Shown here: piece after piece, positions 31,232-44,420 of the stretch
Position numbering within the stretch: position 1 is the first letter of the stretch
How the letters are laid out: every line of letters starts with the position of its first letter
Assembly: GCA_022749755.1 (NCBI GenBank)
Contig: CM040441.1
Span: 22,507,475-22,571,474, forward strand
Reading direction: 5' to 3'
From: Azadirachta indica
Taxonomy: Eukaryota; Streptophyta; Magnoliopsida; Sapindales; Meliaceae
DNA length: 64,000 nucleotides
Notes under the pieces: generated by a model
The model's database searches: none
Told to the model about the DNA's origin: nothing
Seen by the model: only the letters and a program-made list of their open reading frames with translations
Program-made: the position numbers and the translations under genes

Positions 31232-31919
31232 TGATGCAAACGAAGTTGTGCAACCACATAAATAATAGGAGAAACTCATACATAAGGCTGGAGACACTCA
31301 ATTGCAGCATTTATATGATTCGCTAAGTATGCCGAGTGAACCGATTACAAGAGTTAGAGTCAAGACATTGGAAGGTCAATTAAATAGACAAATTAAAAAG
31401 ATGTGTGATTCACATACTATTCAAGATACATGTCTTTAAGAATTAGATTCAGTAAACATCATTCAAGCGTTCAGAGTGCAAGAAGACTAATATGGAAATG
31501 TTCAAAAATTATAGTCCATTTGTGCAATTTTTAAGAATCTTGACGTAATCACTTACATCATACTCATACGACGTCATTGCGTACGTCATATATATATGAT
31601 GTCATTGCTTACGTTTGCATGTTTGAAATTTGTAGTTTTTAAAAGTTATAAAGTTTGTATTTATTTTGTCAAATTGTTAGTTAGTCTAATTTTTGACATT
31701 TTTCATTTGTATTTGCCTATAAAAAGGCTTTCATTTTGGAAATGAAAAAATTAATTTTGAGTGTTAAGTTATTTTCTTACAAGTTCTTATTCTTGAACTC
31801 TTTAAGTCTAATTTCTTATAGCGTTCAAAAACAACCAAACTTATCATCTCGATTCTTAAGTATTTTCTTAAGAATTCTTGGTGTGGCGTTTGAGTAATCA
31901 TAGTCTTGATTCTTATCTA
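31232..31919 (+). repeat. Truncated family A LTR (5' part)
   Basis: Copy of 4476-5170, with TATA box at 31718 and the same 3' truncation after TTCTTATCT. A 10-bp deletion (TTAGTTAGTCTAA) distinguishes it. Confidence 0.88.
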
Positions 31920-32435
31920 TGAATCTAATTACAAAAGTTTTAAACATATTTGAAAAATAAACAAACTTAAAGAAAGCTTCTCTTTTAAAGGTTCACCAAC
32001 AAGTTTTGAAAAAGATGATAATTCTGCTCAACAAGAATATACTCCTCTTCAATCCAGCAATCCTGCCCTTCCAATAGAAAACTCCCTCTTTAGAAAACCC
32101 TCTTTTTCATCAAATCCTTTCTCAATTTGTTCTCTACCCAGCAGCACCACCAAAATCTTCCCTTTTACTCCTTTTATTAACAACTTATTTAAAATTCACT
32201 CCCACATGTCAAGGAAAGTCTGTCTTCCAGTTATCTTCTTACCAGCTGAAATTTTGACCCTTAAAGTTCAACAATCGTTTTCTTTTTGAAATGAAGAGTT
32301 GTAAATCATTATGTCTAATTTTTAAATTATTTTCTATCACCCAAATATGAGTATTGAGGACAAAGTTATGTTAGAAAATACGGACTATATTCAGCAAATA
32401 CAGGCCTTCTAGTATTGATTTATCAGCGCCCCATG
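31920..32435. other. Unidentified insert, second copy
   Basis: Near-identical to 5171-5686; see that entry for content. Confidence 0.6.
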
Positions 32436-32818
32436 GCGAAACAAAGTTGTTTTTCGAATAAGTCTCATGTTTGACAATTCTGACCCCGAAAATCATACGT
32501 TTTCAATTTCTCCATTTTTGAAATACAATGCACCATAATGATACTCACACGATGGTGAGTAAAAGACGTGCAGCCCAAGTCGAAACAAACTTATTTTTTT
32601 AAGTTTGTATCACGTTTGACAATTCTGACCCCGAAAATCATACGTTTTCAAAATAAAATATACCGCACCAATCCTCACTTGATGGCCAGTAACAAAACAT
32701 GTGGTCCGTCTCGAAATGAAGTCGTTTTTTAAATGCATATGATGTTTGACAATTTCGACTCCAAAATTCGTACGTTTTCAACTTCCCATTTTCAAAATAA
32801 AATGTACCATAACGATCC
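32436..32818 (-). repeat. 144-bp satellite, about 2.7 units, minus orientation
   Basis: Copy of 5687-6069, ending in GATCC (32814-32818) at the family C insertion. Confidence 0.9.
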
Positions 32819-33585
32819 TGGTACCGAAAAATTAAGGTTTGTGTGGGAATTTAGGTTTTTACTAAATAAAGTTTGAAATAAGCTCTCCTCCTAAGGTTCA
32901 CAACAAAAGGGATATATAAACACCATCCTAAATTGCTGCCAAAGGTTGTAGAACTAAAAAAAAAAAAACTCACCACTTTATGGAAATTCTCTACAAGAGA
33001 TACAAAGTATAAAATACCATAATTTTATTTAGCTCACTCAAAACAACTTGATTTCAATACTACATACTTGAAACCTTTAAATAGGCTCTTACATGGAAAT
33101 AAATATCAAAGGTTAGGTCAACAACTATTAGAATTTTTAATGGTTAAGCCAACAACCATTACCTAACTTTGACAAATGAATATAAACATTTAAAATTCTT
33201 TGAAAATAAAACAAAACAGGTAAAACTTTGAATTATAACTCACTAAGTCTTTCTATCATCTAGAAATTAAACAAAACACATTGCACTTAAACTAAAAAAT
33301 CTTTAAAATCTGTGCATCCAGATTCTGCTTTACAAATGAACATGATGTAAGAATTTATCATAACTTTCTCTAGAGAACTACAAATGCTAAATCATAAAAT
33401 TTTATAGAAAGCTTACTTCTTCAACTTTCCAGTGGTACCAACCTCTTTCTAAAATATTATTTCAGTGAATACAGTCAAATTCTGAAATTACCCCTCTGAC
33501 AGTGTCTTCACAACTTAGTAAATTAGAGTAATCTTCTTGAACTTATTGGCACTTAAGTTTTGCTCTTGATGTTTGGAAACTCTTG
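32819..33585 (-). repeat. Family C LTR (3' LTR), second copy
   Basis: Collinear with 6070-6829. A longer A run near 32960 accounts for most of the size difference. Confidence 0.82.
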
Positions 33586-34479
33586 TTCCAAAAACTATTA
33601 TTAGTGATAGAGATGTGAAGTTTCTAAGTTATTTTTGGAAAGTTTTGTAGAGTAAATTAGGTACTAAATTGTTATATTCTACTACTTGTCACCCACAAAC
33701 TGATGGTCAAACAGAAGTTGTGAATAAAACTTTGGGAACTTTGTTGCGTGCTATTGTCCAAAAGAATTTGAAGAATTGAGAAGAGTGCATTCCATTTGTT
33801 GAATTCGCATATAATAGAGTTGTGCATTCTACTACTGGTTTTTCACCGTTTGAAATTGTTTATGGCTTTAACCCACTAACCCCTTTGGATTTAGTTCCTT
33901 TACCTTGTGATGAAAGAAATAGCTTAGATGGGAAAACGAAGGCAGAATTGGTGAGAAAACTACATGCAGATGTGTGCAAGAACATTGAAAAGAAGAATCA
34001 ACAAATACAAGCCAAGTAAACAAAGGACGAAGGCGCGTTGTATTTGAGCCTGGTGATTGGGTTTGGGTACATATGTGAAAGGAAAGGTCTCCAACTCAAA
34101 GGAAGTCAAAGCTACATCCAAGAGGAGATGGTCCCTTTCAAGTTGTTGAGAAGATCAATGATAATGCCTACAATTGGATCTTCCTGGTGAGTATACTGTG
34201 AATGCAACTTTTAATATGGCTGATCTTTCTCCTTTTGATGTAGATGGTGAAGATTCGTGGACGAATCATCTTGAGGAGCGAGGGAATGATGCAAATACGG
34301 ATGCACACAAGAGCAATGATCCAATTCAGCTACCTAATGGTCCCGTTACAAGAGCAAGAATGAAGAAATTCGAAGATGCATTGAAAGGGATGATTCAAGG
34401 TTTGAAGGATGATCTTGCAACAATTCAAGAATGTAAGAAAGAGTCAAATATCAAGCTTGGACTTCAAGAAAATAATTAG
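33586..34479 (+). pseudogene. Family B integrase fragment, second copy (less decayed)
   Basis: Same content as 6830-7760. This copy keeps GAG and CGA at LEERGND (34270-34285), where the first copy has AAG and TGA. The C-terminal frame is therefore open from 34174 to 34479 ([35 protein letters not shown], ending LGLQENN), with its last 193 bp inside the LTR. The Trp-to-stop codon at about 33778 is shared. Confidence 0.88.
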
Positions 34480-35132
34480 AGCTTGGTAACATTGACACAA
34501 GTACAAAAGGCAAAACCTAAAGATTAAAGCTTCTACGGAATTCAACTTCTCAAATTTATATAAGGCCATATTCGAATGATGTCTCAAGGCTAAGCAAGCA
34601 TGTTCAAGTCTTTTAATTGCAGTTCGAATCAGATCGTCATCATAATGCAAGTTTCGGATTCAATGTGCCAGTTTGGGCTAAGTTCCTGTTCAAGCCCATT
34701 ATCTATTTTAATCTTATTTATAAACATATATTTATTGTTTGTTATGTGTTTGGGCTGTTAACGCTAATTATTAAGCCCAAATTCAGTTTATTTTATTTTA
34801 AGTTAAAATAAGTTTAATTTTGTGACTAAACACTCCAATTAGGGTTACTTATCTCTTGTAACCATAAATATTTAGCCACATGCTCCCATGGAGGCATGAA
34901 TTACTTTTTCGAATAAAATAAAATTGAGAGTGTTTTCTCTTGTTTTGATTCTTGCTTGAATTAAGGTTTTACAATCAAAGATAATTACTTTGAGGGTATT
35001 TATTCTAAGGTTCTATTTCACAAGTTGAAATTAGGTTGCAGACTTGGGTGAATATGATTTAACTTTCCAAGAGGTTGCTTCCATGCGTAAAGATATTGGG
35101 TCTCAAGTTTAATATACTCGGGGTTCATATCA
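34287..35132 (+). repeat. Family B LTR (3' LTR), second copy
   Basis: 846 bp, TGATGCAAATACGG to GGTTCATATCA; sister of 7535-8382. Confidence 0.9.
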
Positions 35133-35759
35133 GCCACTCCAAAGATCAATCTTTGAAAAGATTTTAGTCCCATGAAGTTGGTCTAAAAGATCATCTAGGC
35201 ATGGAATTAGAAAGCAATAATCAACTATTATCTTGTTTACTACTTTACTATCAACGCACATACGCCATAATCCATCTTTCTTTGGTACTAAAAGTGCGGG
35301 AACAGCACAAGGACTCTTACTTTCTTGAACCAATACCTTTGCAATCAACTCATCAACTTGTCCTTGTAATTCTTCATGCTCTTTTGGACTCATGCAGTTA
35401 GCCGCCTTGTTTGGTAGAATAGCTGCAAGTATAAGATCAATGCAATGTTGAATGTCTCTCATCGGAGGAAGTCCCAGTGGGATCTTCTCTGGAACAACAT
35501 CATGAAACTCTTTAAGAAGTTGCTTTATGATCTGCGGTGGTTTATTGCCATCTTCATTTTCCTCAAACACAACTAGAACATAAACTTCATTACCAAAATT
35601 TAACTCCTTATGACATTTTGATATGACAAGTAAATTGTTTCCCTCCCCTTTGACAGGTTTAGGAATATTTTCCATCTTCGACGGACCCAAAACTATCTTT
35701 GTTCCATCTTTGACAAAAGTATGTGTTTTTATATCTATCATGTATAACCTTTCTATCAT
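35133..35759 (-). pseudogene. Family C reverse transcriptase N-terminal part, second copy
   Basis: The translation appears identical to 8383-9009 over its 209 codons. It is truncated at SKIDLWSG by the family B LTR. Confidence 0.88.
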
Positions 35760-36187
35760 ATTGTCAAGGTCTTCCTAAAAGTAAATGACAAGCATCCATG
35801 GGCACAACATCACACCAAACTTCATCCATATATTTTTTTTCCAATTGAAAATGAAACAAGATAGCGTTTATGTACCTTTATCTCACTGCCCTTTCGAAGC
35901 CAAGAAAGTTTGTATGGTTGAGGATGTTGCTCAGTTTTGAGATGCAACTTCTCCACCATTTTAGTAGATGCCACAGTTTCAAAGTTGCCACCATCAATGA
36001 TGATGTTATAAACCTTGCCATTAGAAGTACATCTTGTGTGAAAAATGTTCTTTCGCAACCAATCTTTTCCTTTAAATGCAACGCTCAAACTTCGCTGCAT
36101 AACAAGGGATTTGCCATAATCAGCATAGACAACATCATTTTCTTCTACATCTTTTGGAACTTTGGAATCAAATTGTGGACCTCTCTC
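35760..36187 (-). pseudogene. Family C protease region, second copy (broken)
   Basis: Same as 9010-9440, with IIDGG active-site position. The T-run near 35830 is three bases shorter than in the first copy. Confidence 0.82.
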
Positions 36188-36232
36188 AATTTCTTCATCA
36201 ACATCTTCTTCAACAAGTGTGATACTATTAGG

Positions 36233-37245
36233 ACATTCAGAAGCAATATGCCCAACATCTGGACATTTGAAACATCATCAAGAATTTGTGCTTGGTTGCT
36301 GCTTAGGGTTAGTTCCCACATCAATCTTGGCAGGAATCTTGGTTGTTGATTTCACGTTAGAAGTATTTTTGGAAATAGAGGTGTTCCCACGATTAGAAGT
36401 GATGTCATGGGCTGATAAACGAGTGCCACTCCCCGTGCTTCTCTTTGTTGCTTCTTCAACGTTAGAGCCAGTCTACACACATAATTGTAGCTCCAATAAG
36501 GTTGCAGTTGCATTATATTTCCAATTTCTAGTCTCAATCCTCCTAAATAACTAGCTATCATTTGTTCTTCCGGCTCATCAATGTCACACTTCAACATAAG
36601 GTGATCAACTTCAGCATTATATTCTTCCATAGATAGATCTTTTTGCTTAAAATTGTAAAACTTTAAGAAAATATCTTGCCGATAATTATCCGGTAAGTAT
36701 TTTCGCTTAAATTCCCTTTTCATCTTTTCCCAAGTGACAATTGTACCTCTTCCTTCACGTACTCTTTTCTCTTGAAATTTTTTTCACCATAAAGATGCAT
36801 ATTTCTTCAGCTTAATGACAACAAGTTTCACCTTCATATGCTCAAGAACATCCTTGAACTCAAAAATTCGTTCAATGGTGTGGAGTCAATCAATAAATTC
36901 TTCCGGCTGCATCCTTCCTTCGAAATCTAGAATATTAACTTTCATATTGAAATCTTTTTTAAAATGAAAATTTTGTAATTCTCTTGGGTTTGGGGGAGTG
37001 CTGCTGCCACTTGACAAGCGACTTGGAACATAGTGAAAAGGATTTAAGCTCTCTTCTTCTTTACTAAGAGCTTCATGGACATGTTCTATATGCTGCTAAA
37101 TTTTCTCTTGATTTTCAAATGCCTCCAACCGTTGTTGAAGTTGCTGGATTTGCCTCCTCATTTCTGCCAATAGAACATCACGAGGATCAGCTTGTGTGTT
37201 TGAAGAACCTTCCTCAAATTGTTTTTGACAACGACGAATAGCCAT
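36233..37245 (-). pseudogene. Family C gag with CCHC knuckle, second copy (broken)
   Basis: Same as 9486-10498. The knuckle is at 36233-36274 (CFKCPDVGHIASEC, preceded by two TGA codons), the gag core is at 36352-36723 and the ATG is at 37245. The stops are the same as in the first copy. Confidence 0.86.
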
Positions 37246-37255
37246 GGAACCTTGA

Positions 37256-37267
37256 GCTCTGATACCA
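37256..37267 (-). promoter_or_regulatory. Primer-binding site of family C, second copy
   Basis: TGGTATCAGAGC on the minus strand, three bases inside the LTR end at 37271. Confidence 0.9.
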
Positions 37268-37270
37268 AAT

Positions 37271-38030
37271 TGACGAAAAATCGAGATTTGTGTGGGAATT
37301 TAAGTTTTTTACTAAATAAGGTTTGAAATAAGCTCTCCTCCTAAGGTTCACAATAAAAAGGATACAGAAACACCATCCTAAATTACTATCAAAGGTTGTA
37401 GAACTAAAAAGAAAACTCACTATATGAAAATTCTACACAAGAGATATAAAGTATAGAATACCAAAATTTTTATTTAACTCACTCAAAACAACTTTATTTC
37501 AATACTATATATTTGAAGCCTTTATCTTACAAGGAAATAAATGTCAAATGTTAGGCTAACAGTTACTAGAAATTTCAATGGTTAGGCGAACAATCATTAC
37601 CTAACTTTGGCAAATGAATACAAATATTTAAAATTCTTTGAAAATAAACCAAAACACCTAAGACTTTGAATTATAACTCATCAAATCTTTCTATAATCTA
37701 GAAATTAAACAAAACACATTGTATTTAAGCTAAAAAATCTTTAAAATCCGTGCATTCAGATTCTACTTTGAAAATGAACATGCTGTGAAGAAGTCGTCAT
37801 AACTTTCTTTAAAGAACTCCAAATGCTAAACCATAAAATTCTATAAAAATTTTACTTCTTCAACTTTCCAATGATACCAACCTCTTTCTAAAATATTATT
37901 TCAGTGAATACAGTTAAATTTCAAAATTACCCTTATGACAGCGTCTTCACAACTTAGTAAATTAGGGGTAATCTTCTTGAACTTATTGGCACTTAAGTTT
38001 TGCTATTGATGTTTGGACACTCTCGCGTCA
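37271..38030 (-). repeat. Family C LTR (5' LTR), second copy
   Basis: 760 bp, sister of 10524-11280, ending TCTCGCGTCA before GATCC and satellite. Confidence 0.9.
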
Positions 38031-38415
38031 GATCCTCATGCAATGGTCAGTAATAAAACGTGCAGAATGTCTCAAACCGAACTTGTTTTTCGAGTTCGTA
38101 TCATGTCTGACAAATCCGGCTCCAAAAATCGTAAATTTTTAACTTCGCCGTTTTCGAAATAAAATGAACCTTAAGGATCATCATTGATGGTTAGTAACAA
38201 AACGTACAGCCCGTGTCGAAACAAAGTCGTTTTTAGAATTCGTACCACGTTTGACAATTCCGGCGTCGAAAATCGTACGTTTTTAACTTTTCCGTTTTCA
38301 AAATGAAATGCACCGTAACGATACTCACGCTTTTTTGAGTTCGAGTAAAAGACATGTGGCTTGTGTCAAAATGAAGTTGTTTTTTGAGTTCGTATCACGT
38401 TTGATAATTCCGGCT
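38031..38415 (-). repeat. 144-bp satellite, minus orientation, before the switch
   Basis: Copy of 11281-11664, with the same orientation switch after AATTCCGGC. Confidence 0.88.
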
Positions 38416-41363
38416 TGTTACGGTGCTTTTATTTCGTAAACGAAAAATTTGAAAATGTAAGATTTTCGAGGACGGAAATTGTGAAACATGATACGGACTC
38501 GAAAAACAACTTTATTTCCAGACAGCCTATACGTCTTGTTACTCACCATCGTGTGACAATCCTTACGGTGTATTTTATTTCAAAAACAGAGAAGTTTAAA
38601 ACGTGATATGGACTCAAAAAATGAGTTTGGTTTGAGACGGGCTACATCTTGTTACTCACTATCCCGTGAGGATCGTTACAGTAAATTTTATTTCAAAAAT
38701 AGAGAAGTTGAAAACGTACAATTTTAGGGGACGGAATTGTCAAGCTTGATACGGACTTGGAAAGCAACTTTGGTTCAAGCCGCGCTGCACGTCTTGTTAC
38801 TCGTTATCGCGTGAGAATCATTACGGTGTATTTTATTTTGAAAACAGAAAAGTTGAAAATGTACGATTTTCGAGGAAGGAATTATCAAACATGATACAGA
38901 CACAAAAAAAGACTTCGGTTTGAGATGGGTCACACATCTTGTTACTCACCATCGTAAGGATGCTTACGGTATATTTATTTCAAAAAAAAGAAGAAGTTGA
39001 AAAATATGATTTTCAGGAACAAAATTGTCAAATGTGATAGGGACTCAGAAAGCGACTTTGTTTGGAGATGAACTGCACGTTTTATTACTCACCATCGCGT
39101 GAAGAATCTTATGATGCATTTTATTTCGAAAATAGAGAAGTTGAAAACGTACGATTTTCGGAACTAAAATTGTCAAACGTGGTGCAGCTCGACAAATAAC
39201 TTCGTTTTGAGACAAATTGGATGTCTTGTTACTGATAATTGCGTGAGGATTGTTACAGTGCATGTTATTTAGAAAACGAAGAAGTTGAAAACGTAGGATT
39301 TTCGGGGTCGGAATTGTCAAAAAAATGACTTCGTTTCGAGACGGATTGGATGTCTTGTTACTGACCATTGCATGAGGATTGTTACAGTGCATGTCATTTA
39401 GAAAACTGAGAAGTTGAGAACGTACGATTTTCGGGGCCGGAATTGTCAAAAGTGATATGGAATTGGAAAAAACAACTTCGTTTCTAGTCGGAAGCACATC
39501 TTGTTACTCACCATCAAGTGCGGAAACTTACGCTCTATTTTATTTCGAAAACAAAGAAGTTGAATACGTAAGATTTTCGGGGAAGGAATTGTCAAATGTA
39601 ATAGGGACTCAAAAAAAGACTTCATTTTGAGACGGACCGCACGTCTTATTACTCAGCATTGTGTGAGGATCCTTACAGTACATTTTATTTCGAAAACGGA
39701 CAAGTTGAAGTACAATTTTCGAGGCTGAAAATGTCAAATGTGATACGGACTTGAAACACGACTTCGTTTCGAGATGAGCAACATGTTTTGTTACTCACCA
39801 TCACGTGAGGAAACTTATGTTCCATTTTATTTCGAAAACAAAGAAGTTGAATACGTATGATTTTTGTGCACAGAATTGTCAAACGTGATATGGAGTTGAA
39901 AAAAAAAAACTCCGTTTCAAGACGGATCGCACGTCTTGTAACTGACAATCACGTGAGGATCCTTACAGTATATTTTTATTTTGAAAATGGAGAAGTTGAT
40001 GACGTACAATTTTCGTGGACGGAATTGTCAAACTTGATACGGACTCGATAAACGATTTCATTTTGAGACGGGCCACACGTCTTGTTACGACCATCGCGTG
40101 AGTTTCCTTACAGTATATTTTCGGGGACAGAGTTGTCAAGCTTAAGACGAATTTGGAAAGCGACTTCGTTTTGAGACAGACCACACGTCTTATTACTAAC
40201 CATCGCGTGAGGATCGTTATGGTACATTTTATTTTGAAAACGGAGAAGTTGAGTATGTATGATTTTCAAGGCCGGAATTGTCAAACGTGATATGGACTCG
40301 AAAAACAATTTCGTTTCGAGACTGACCAGATGTCTTGTTACTGACCATTGCGTGAGAATCATTACACTGCATGTTATTTCAAAAATGGAGAAGTTATAAA
40401 TGTAAGATTTTCGGGGTCGTAATTGTCAAATGTGATACAGAGTTGAAAAACGACTTCGTTTTGAGATAGGCAGTTCGTTTTGAGACAGGCAGCACGTCTT
40501 GTTATTCACAATCACATGAGGAAACTTAGTCTCCATTTTACTTCGAAAATGAAGAAATTGAATACGTATGATATTCGAGGACGGAATTGTTAAATGTGAT
40601 ACGGACTCAAAAAATGACTTCGTTTTGAGATGGCCGACATGTCTTATTACTCCGTATCATATAAGGATCCTTATAATACATTTTATTTCGAAAACAGAGA
40701 AGTTAAAAATATACGATTTTTGCGGACGGAATTGTCAAATGTGATACGGAGTCGAAAAAAGACTTCGTTTCTCGACAGACCGTACGTCTTGTAACTGACC
40801 ATCACGTGAGGATCATTACAGTACATTTTATTTCGAAAATATAGAAGTTGAAAACGTACAATTTTCGCAGACAGAATTGTCAAACTTAATGCTGACTTGA
40901 TAAACGACTTCATTTCGAGATGAGCCACACATCTTGTTACTTACCATCCCGTGAGGTTTTTTACAATACACTTTATTTCGAAAACGGATAAGTTGAAAAC
41001 GTACCATTTTTGATGACGTAATTGTTAAGTTTGATACGAACTCGGAAAGCGACTTCTCTTTGAGATGGACCGCATGTCTTGTTACTGACCATCACATGAG
41101 AATCATTACAATACATTTTATTTTGAAAGCGACTTCGGGGACTAAATTGTTAAACGAGATACAAACTTGAAAACGACATCATTTCGAGAGGAACTGCACA
41201 TCTTGTTACTCACCGTTGCGTTAGAATCCTTACAGTACATTTTATTTTGAAAACGGAGACGTTAAAAACATACAATTTTTGGGGCTGGAATTGTCAAACG
41301 TGATACGAACTCGAAAAACGACATCGTTTCGAGAGGGGCGCACGTTTTGTTACTGACCATCAC
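38416..41363 (+). repeat. 144-bp satellite, about 20 units, plus orientation
   Basis: Copy of 11665-14610 in the same unit order and with the same shortened unit (near 40100). It differs by scattered bases and A/T-run lengths, for example near 39000 and 39320. Confidence 0.92.
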
Positions 41364-42080
41364 TGATGCAAATAAAGTTGTCCAATCACGTCAACAAGAG
41401 GAGAAACTCATACATAGGACTACATACATTCAATTACAGCATTTATATGACTCATTAAACGTGTCGAGTGGACCGATTACAAGAACTAGAGCCAAGACAT
41501 TAGAAGGTACATTAAATGGACTAATTAAAAAGTTGTGTGATTTAAATACCATTCAAGAATGGAAATGTTCAAAAATTGTATTTCATTTGTGTAATTTTTA
41601 AGAATCTTAAAATGATGTAATCACTTACATCATACACATACGACATCATTGCTTACGTTTGCATGTTTGAAATTCGTAATTTTTAAAAGTCATAAAGTTT
41701 GTATTTATTTTGTCAAATTGTTAGGTAGGATTGTTGGCTTAACCTTTGACAATTTCCATTTCTAGTTGCCTCTAAAAAGGCTTTCATTTTGAAAATGAAA
41801 ACAAACAATTTTGAGCGTTAAATTATTTCTTGTCAGTTATTGTTTTTGAGCTCTTTAAGTTTAATTTATTGTAGTGTTCAAAGCAACCAAATTTATCATC
41901 TAAATTCTTAAGTGTTTTTTTAAGGATTCTTAGTGTGACATTTGAGTATATCATAGTTTTGCTTCTTATTTAGATAGGTATCGGGTCAAAACTCAACAAA
42001 CTTGCGTATTGGGAAAATCTTGGGTTTCGTTAGTATATTCGGTTTTGGGTTTCGTCATATTATTGGCGAGATTCATATCA
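41364..42080 (+). repeat. Family A LTR (5' LTR of A-II')
   Basis: 717 bp. Same as 14611-15352 without the short tandem duplication near its end. The TATA box is decayed to CTCTAAAAAGG. Confidence 0.9.
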
Positions 42081-42082
42081 TT

Positions 42083-42094
42083 TGGTATTAGAGC
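42083..42094 (+). promoter_or_regulatory. Primer-binding site of A-II' (one mismatch)
   Basis: TGGTATTAGAGC, the same mutated site as in A-II. Confidence 0.85.
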
Positions 42095-42582
42095 TTTGGT
42101 TCCAAGGCAAATTTAAGTTATCCTTTACATCTTAAATTAGAATTCTGAAAAAAGAAATATACAAAAAAAAAAAAATTGTGGCCAAATTCCTCCTTAATTG
42201 GTCCGAATTCGAATTTTGTGTTTTACTTCTCTCAATTTATTTTGAGTTCATATGTTCATTTCTACTTCCAAAAAAAAAAGGAAATAAAGTAAAAAAAAAA
42301 AAAAGAGAATTGTTGTTATCTATTATATTCATAATTTGTAGTATTGGCCTAATATTCCTTATTCTTGATCTACTGTTATCATTGCTTGCATTATTTTCTT
42401 AAGAATTGCTTATTGAATCTTGTGATTTGTTTTGGTTGCTTCTCATCTTAAAATTGCCACTGAAATTTTAATTAAGAGTGTGCGAGTATGAGAACATTTG
42501 AGTGCTCAAACATGAGAGTGAGTAAAAAAACACGTGATAGAGTGCTTGTGAGGTTTCTAACTTTATTTTGTAGATTTTAAAT
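42095..42582 (+). other. Untranslated leader of A-II'
   Basis: A-rich noncoding leader ending TTTATTTTGTAG before the gag ATG. A plus-strand frame of 74 codons at 42178-42402 is low-complexity chance sequence. Confidence 0.7.
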
Positions 42583-43660
42583 ATGTCCACAATCAAGAAG
42601 AAAATTCAACCTTGGGGGTACAACAACCAACCACCCCGAACCTACAATTGCAGGCATTATTGGGGGAGATGAGACGAATGATGAGGGCTGAGTTAGAATC
42701 AATCCATGAGAGGATAGATAGGTTGAAAGAAGAGACATCAAGAGGGTAACATCAAAGGTCTTCCATTAGACAGCCACCTAGGCAAGTGCAACCAAGGGTA
42801 CAATGGGGTAATGTTGAAGATAATATGGAGTTAGATGAATCACAAATGAACTGAGGTAGGAATTTGCATGGTTATGGGAATAGGGAAGCTAGGTTGGGTA
42901 GACCTAAGTTGGATGATGATTTAGGAAGTATTAAGGTAAAAATTCTACCGTTTCAAGGTAGGTAAAACGATCCTGAAGCTTATTTAGAGTGGAAGAAGAA
43001 AATAGAGATAATTTTCGATTGTCACAATTACTCCGAGATTAAAAAGGTAAAACTTACGCCCATTGAATTTATTGATTATGCTATTATTTGGTGGGATCAA
43101 TTGTTGAAGGATAAGAGAAGAAATCAAGAATGTCCTGTTAAAACGTGAGATGAGATGAAGACGTTTCATTCCAAGCTACTACCATGGGGAGTTGTTCAAC
43201 AAATTGCAGCGTCTAATTCAAGAATCTAAAATCTTAGATGAATACTACAAAGAGATAGAGGTTGCTATGATTCGAGCAAATGTAGAGGAGGATAGAGAAG
43301 CTACCATGGCTAGATTCTTACATGGTTTAAATTGTGAGATCGTAGACGTAGTGAAGATGCAACATTATGTTGAGTTGACAGGTATGGTATACCAAGCCAT
43401 CAAAGTTGAGCAACAATTGAAGCGAAAAAACATGGCTAGGAGAGAAGGAAGCACAACTACTACCAACTCATGGAGATCAACTCCTAAACGACAGGAATTT
43501 CCATTAATAAAGTCTAATACGGAAGCTTCTAAGCATGCTAAATAAGTTGTGCTGCAAAAACAAGGTAACATTGAATCCACCACTTCTAGAAATCGTGACA
43601 TTAAGTGTTTTAAATGTTAAGGTAGGGATTATATAATCAGCCAATGCTCAAATACAAGGA
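42583..43660 (+). pseudogene. gag of A-II' (broken)
   Basis: As in A-II, including the one-base deletion after the start and the 14-bp GAAGAC deletion near 43160. It differs by an extra GGTA near 42960 and by keeping CGA ([21 protein letters not shown]), where A-II has TGA. The frame 43192-43545 is therefore open for 117 codons, ending at a TAA that replaces CAA. The knuckle (about 43606) has an internal TAA and His to Tyr. Confidence 0.87.
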
Positions 43661-44420
43661 TACTGATGATCAATGCTTAAGGGGAGATTGAGTCGAAAGA
43701 AGAAGAAGAAGACGAAACAGAAGACATGCCAACTCTTGAAAATAACTACGAAGGGCAATATGCTGTAGAAGGAGAATTATTAGTGGCAAGACGAACTCTT
43801 AGCACACAGATTAAGAAAGAAGAAAATGATCAGCGGGAGAACTTGTTTCAACTCGGTGTTTCGTTAACAACAAAGTTTGCAGCGTTATAATTGATGGAGG
43901 AAGTTGCACCAACTTGGCCAGCACCGAATTAGTGGAGAAATTATCGTTACCTATCATAAAACATCCACGACCATACCGGCTTCAATGGCTAAATAATTGT
44001 GGAGAAATCAAGGTAACAAAACAAGTGTTAGTGGCATTTTCTGTTGGCATGTATGAGGATGAGGTCCTTTGTGACGTGATTCCTATGCATGCATGTCACA
44101 TCCTATTGGGCAGATTATGGCAGTACGATCGAAGAGTCACACACGACGGTTTCACCAATAGATACTCTTTTACCATCAAAAGGCAAACCTATATCACTTG
44201 TACCATTAACTCCTAAATAAGTTCTCAAAAACCAATTAAAGATGCAAAAAGCAAATGAAAAGAGAAAAGAAAATGAGAAGGGCAAAAATGTGAAAGAGAG
44301 TGAGAGGAAAAATGAGAGAGTTGCAATGTTGATGTGTGAGAGAGAGGAAAAATACAATTTTATTGCCAAAAAAAGTGAGATCAAGAGAGTTTTACTTTCA
44401 CAACAGTCCCTTATAGTACT
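43661..44420 (+). pseudogene. Protease and linker of A-II' (broken)
   Basis: Keeps IIDGG (A-II has IIDEG), then STELVEKLSLPIIKHPRPYR and CDVIPMHACHILLGRLWQYD. The charged linker KANEKRKENEKGKNVKESER is in a frame open from 44242 to 44544, through FLCTEDFAGFLPSNV. The one-base deletion before RCFVNN and an extra A near 44185 break the frame. Confidence 0.84.

Larger units (their letters stand above)
32819..38030 (-). mobile_element. Family C element with family B fragment, second copy
   Basis: Sister of 6070-11280, with the same nested structure and the GATCC duplication (32814-32818 and 38031-38035). The differences I see are single bases and homopolymer lengths. Confidence 0.87.

Noticed and set aside
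42178..42402. 74-codon hydrophobic frame in the A-II' leader
   Set aside because: Low-complexity A/T-rich leader. It is not open in the sister leader at 15434 because of run-length differences.
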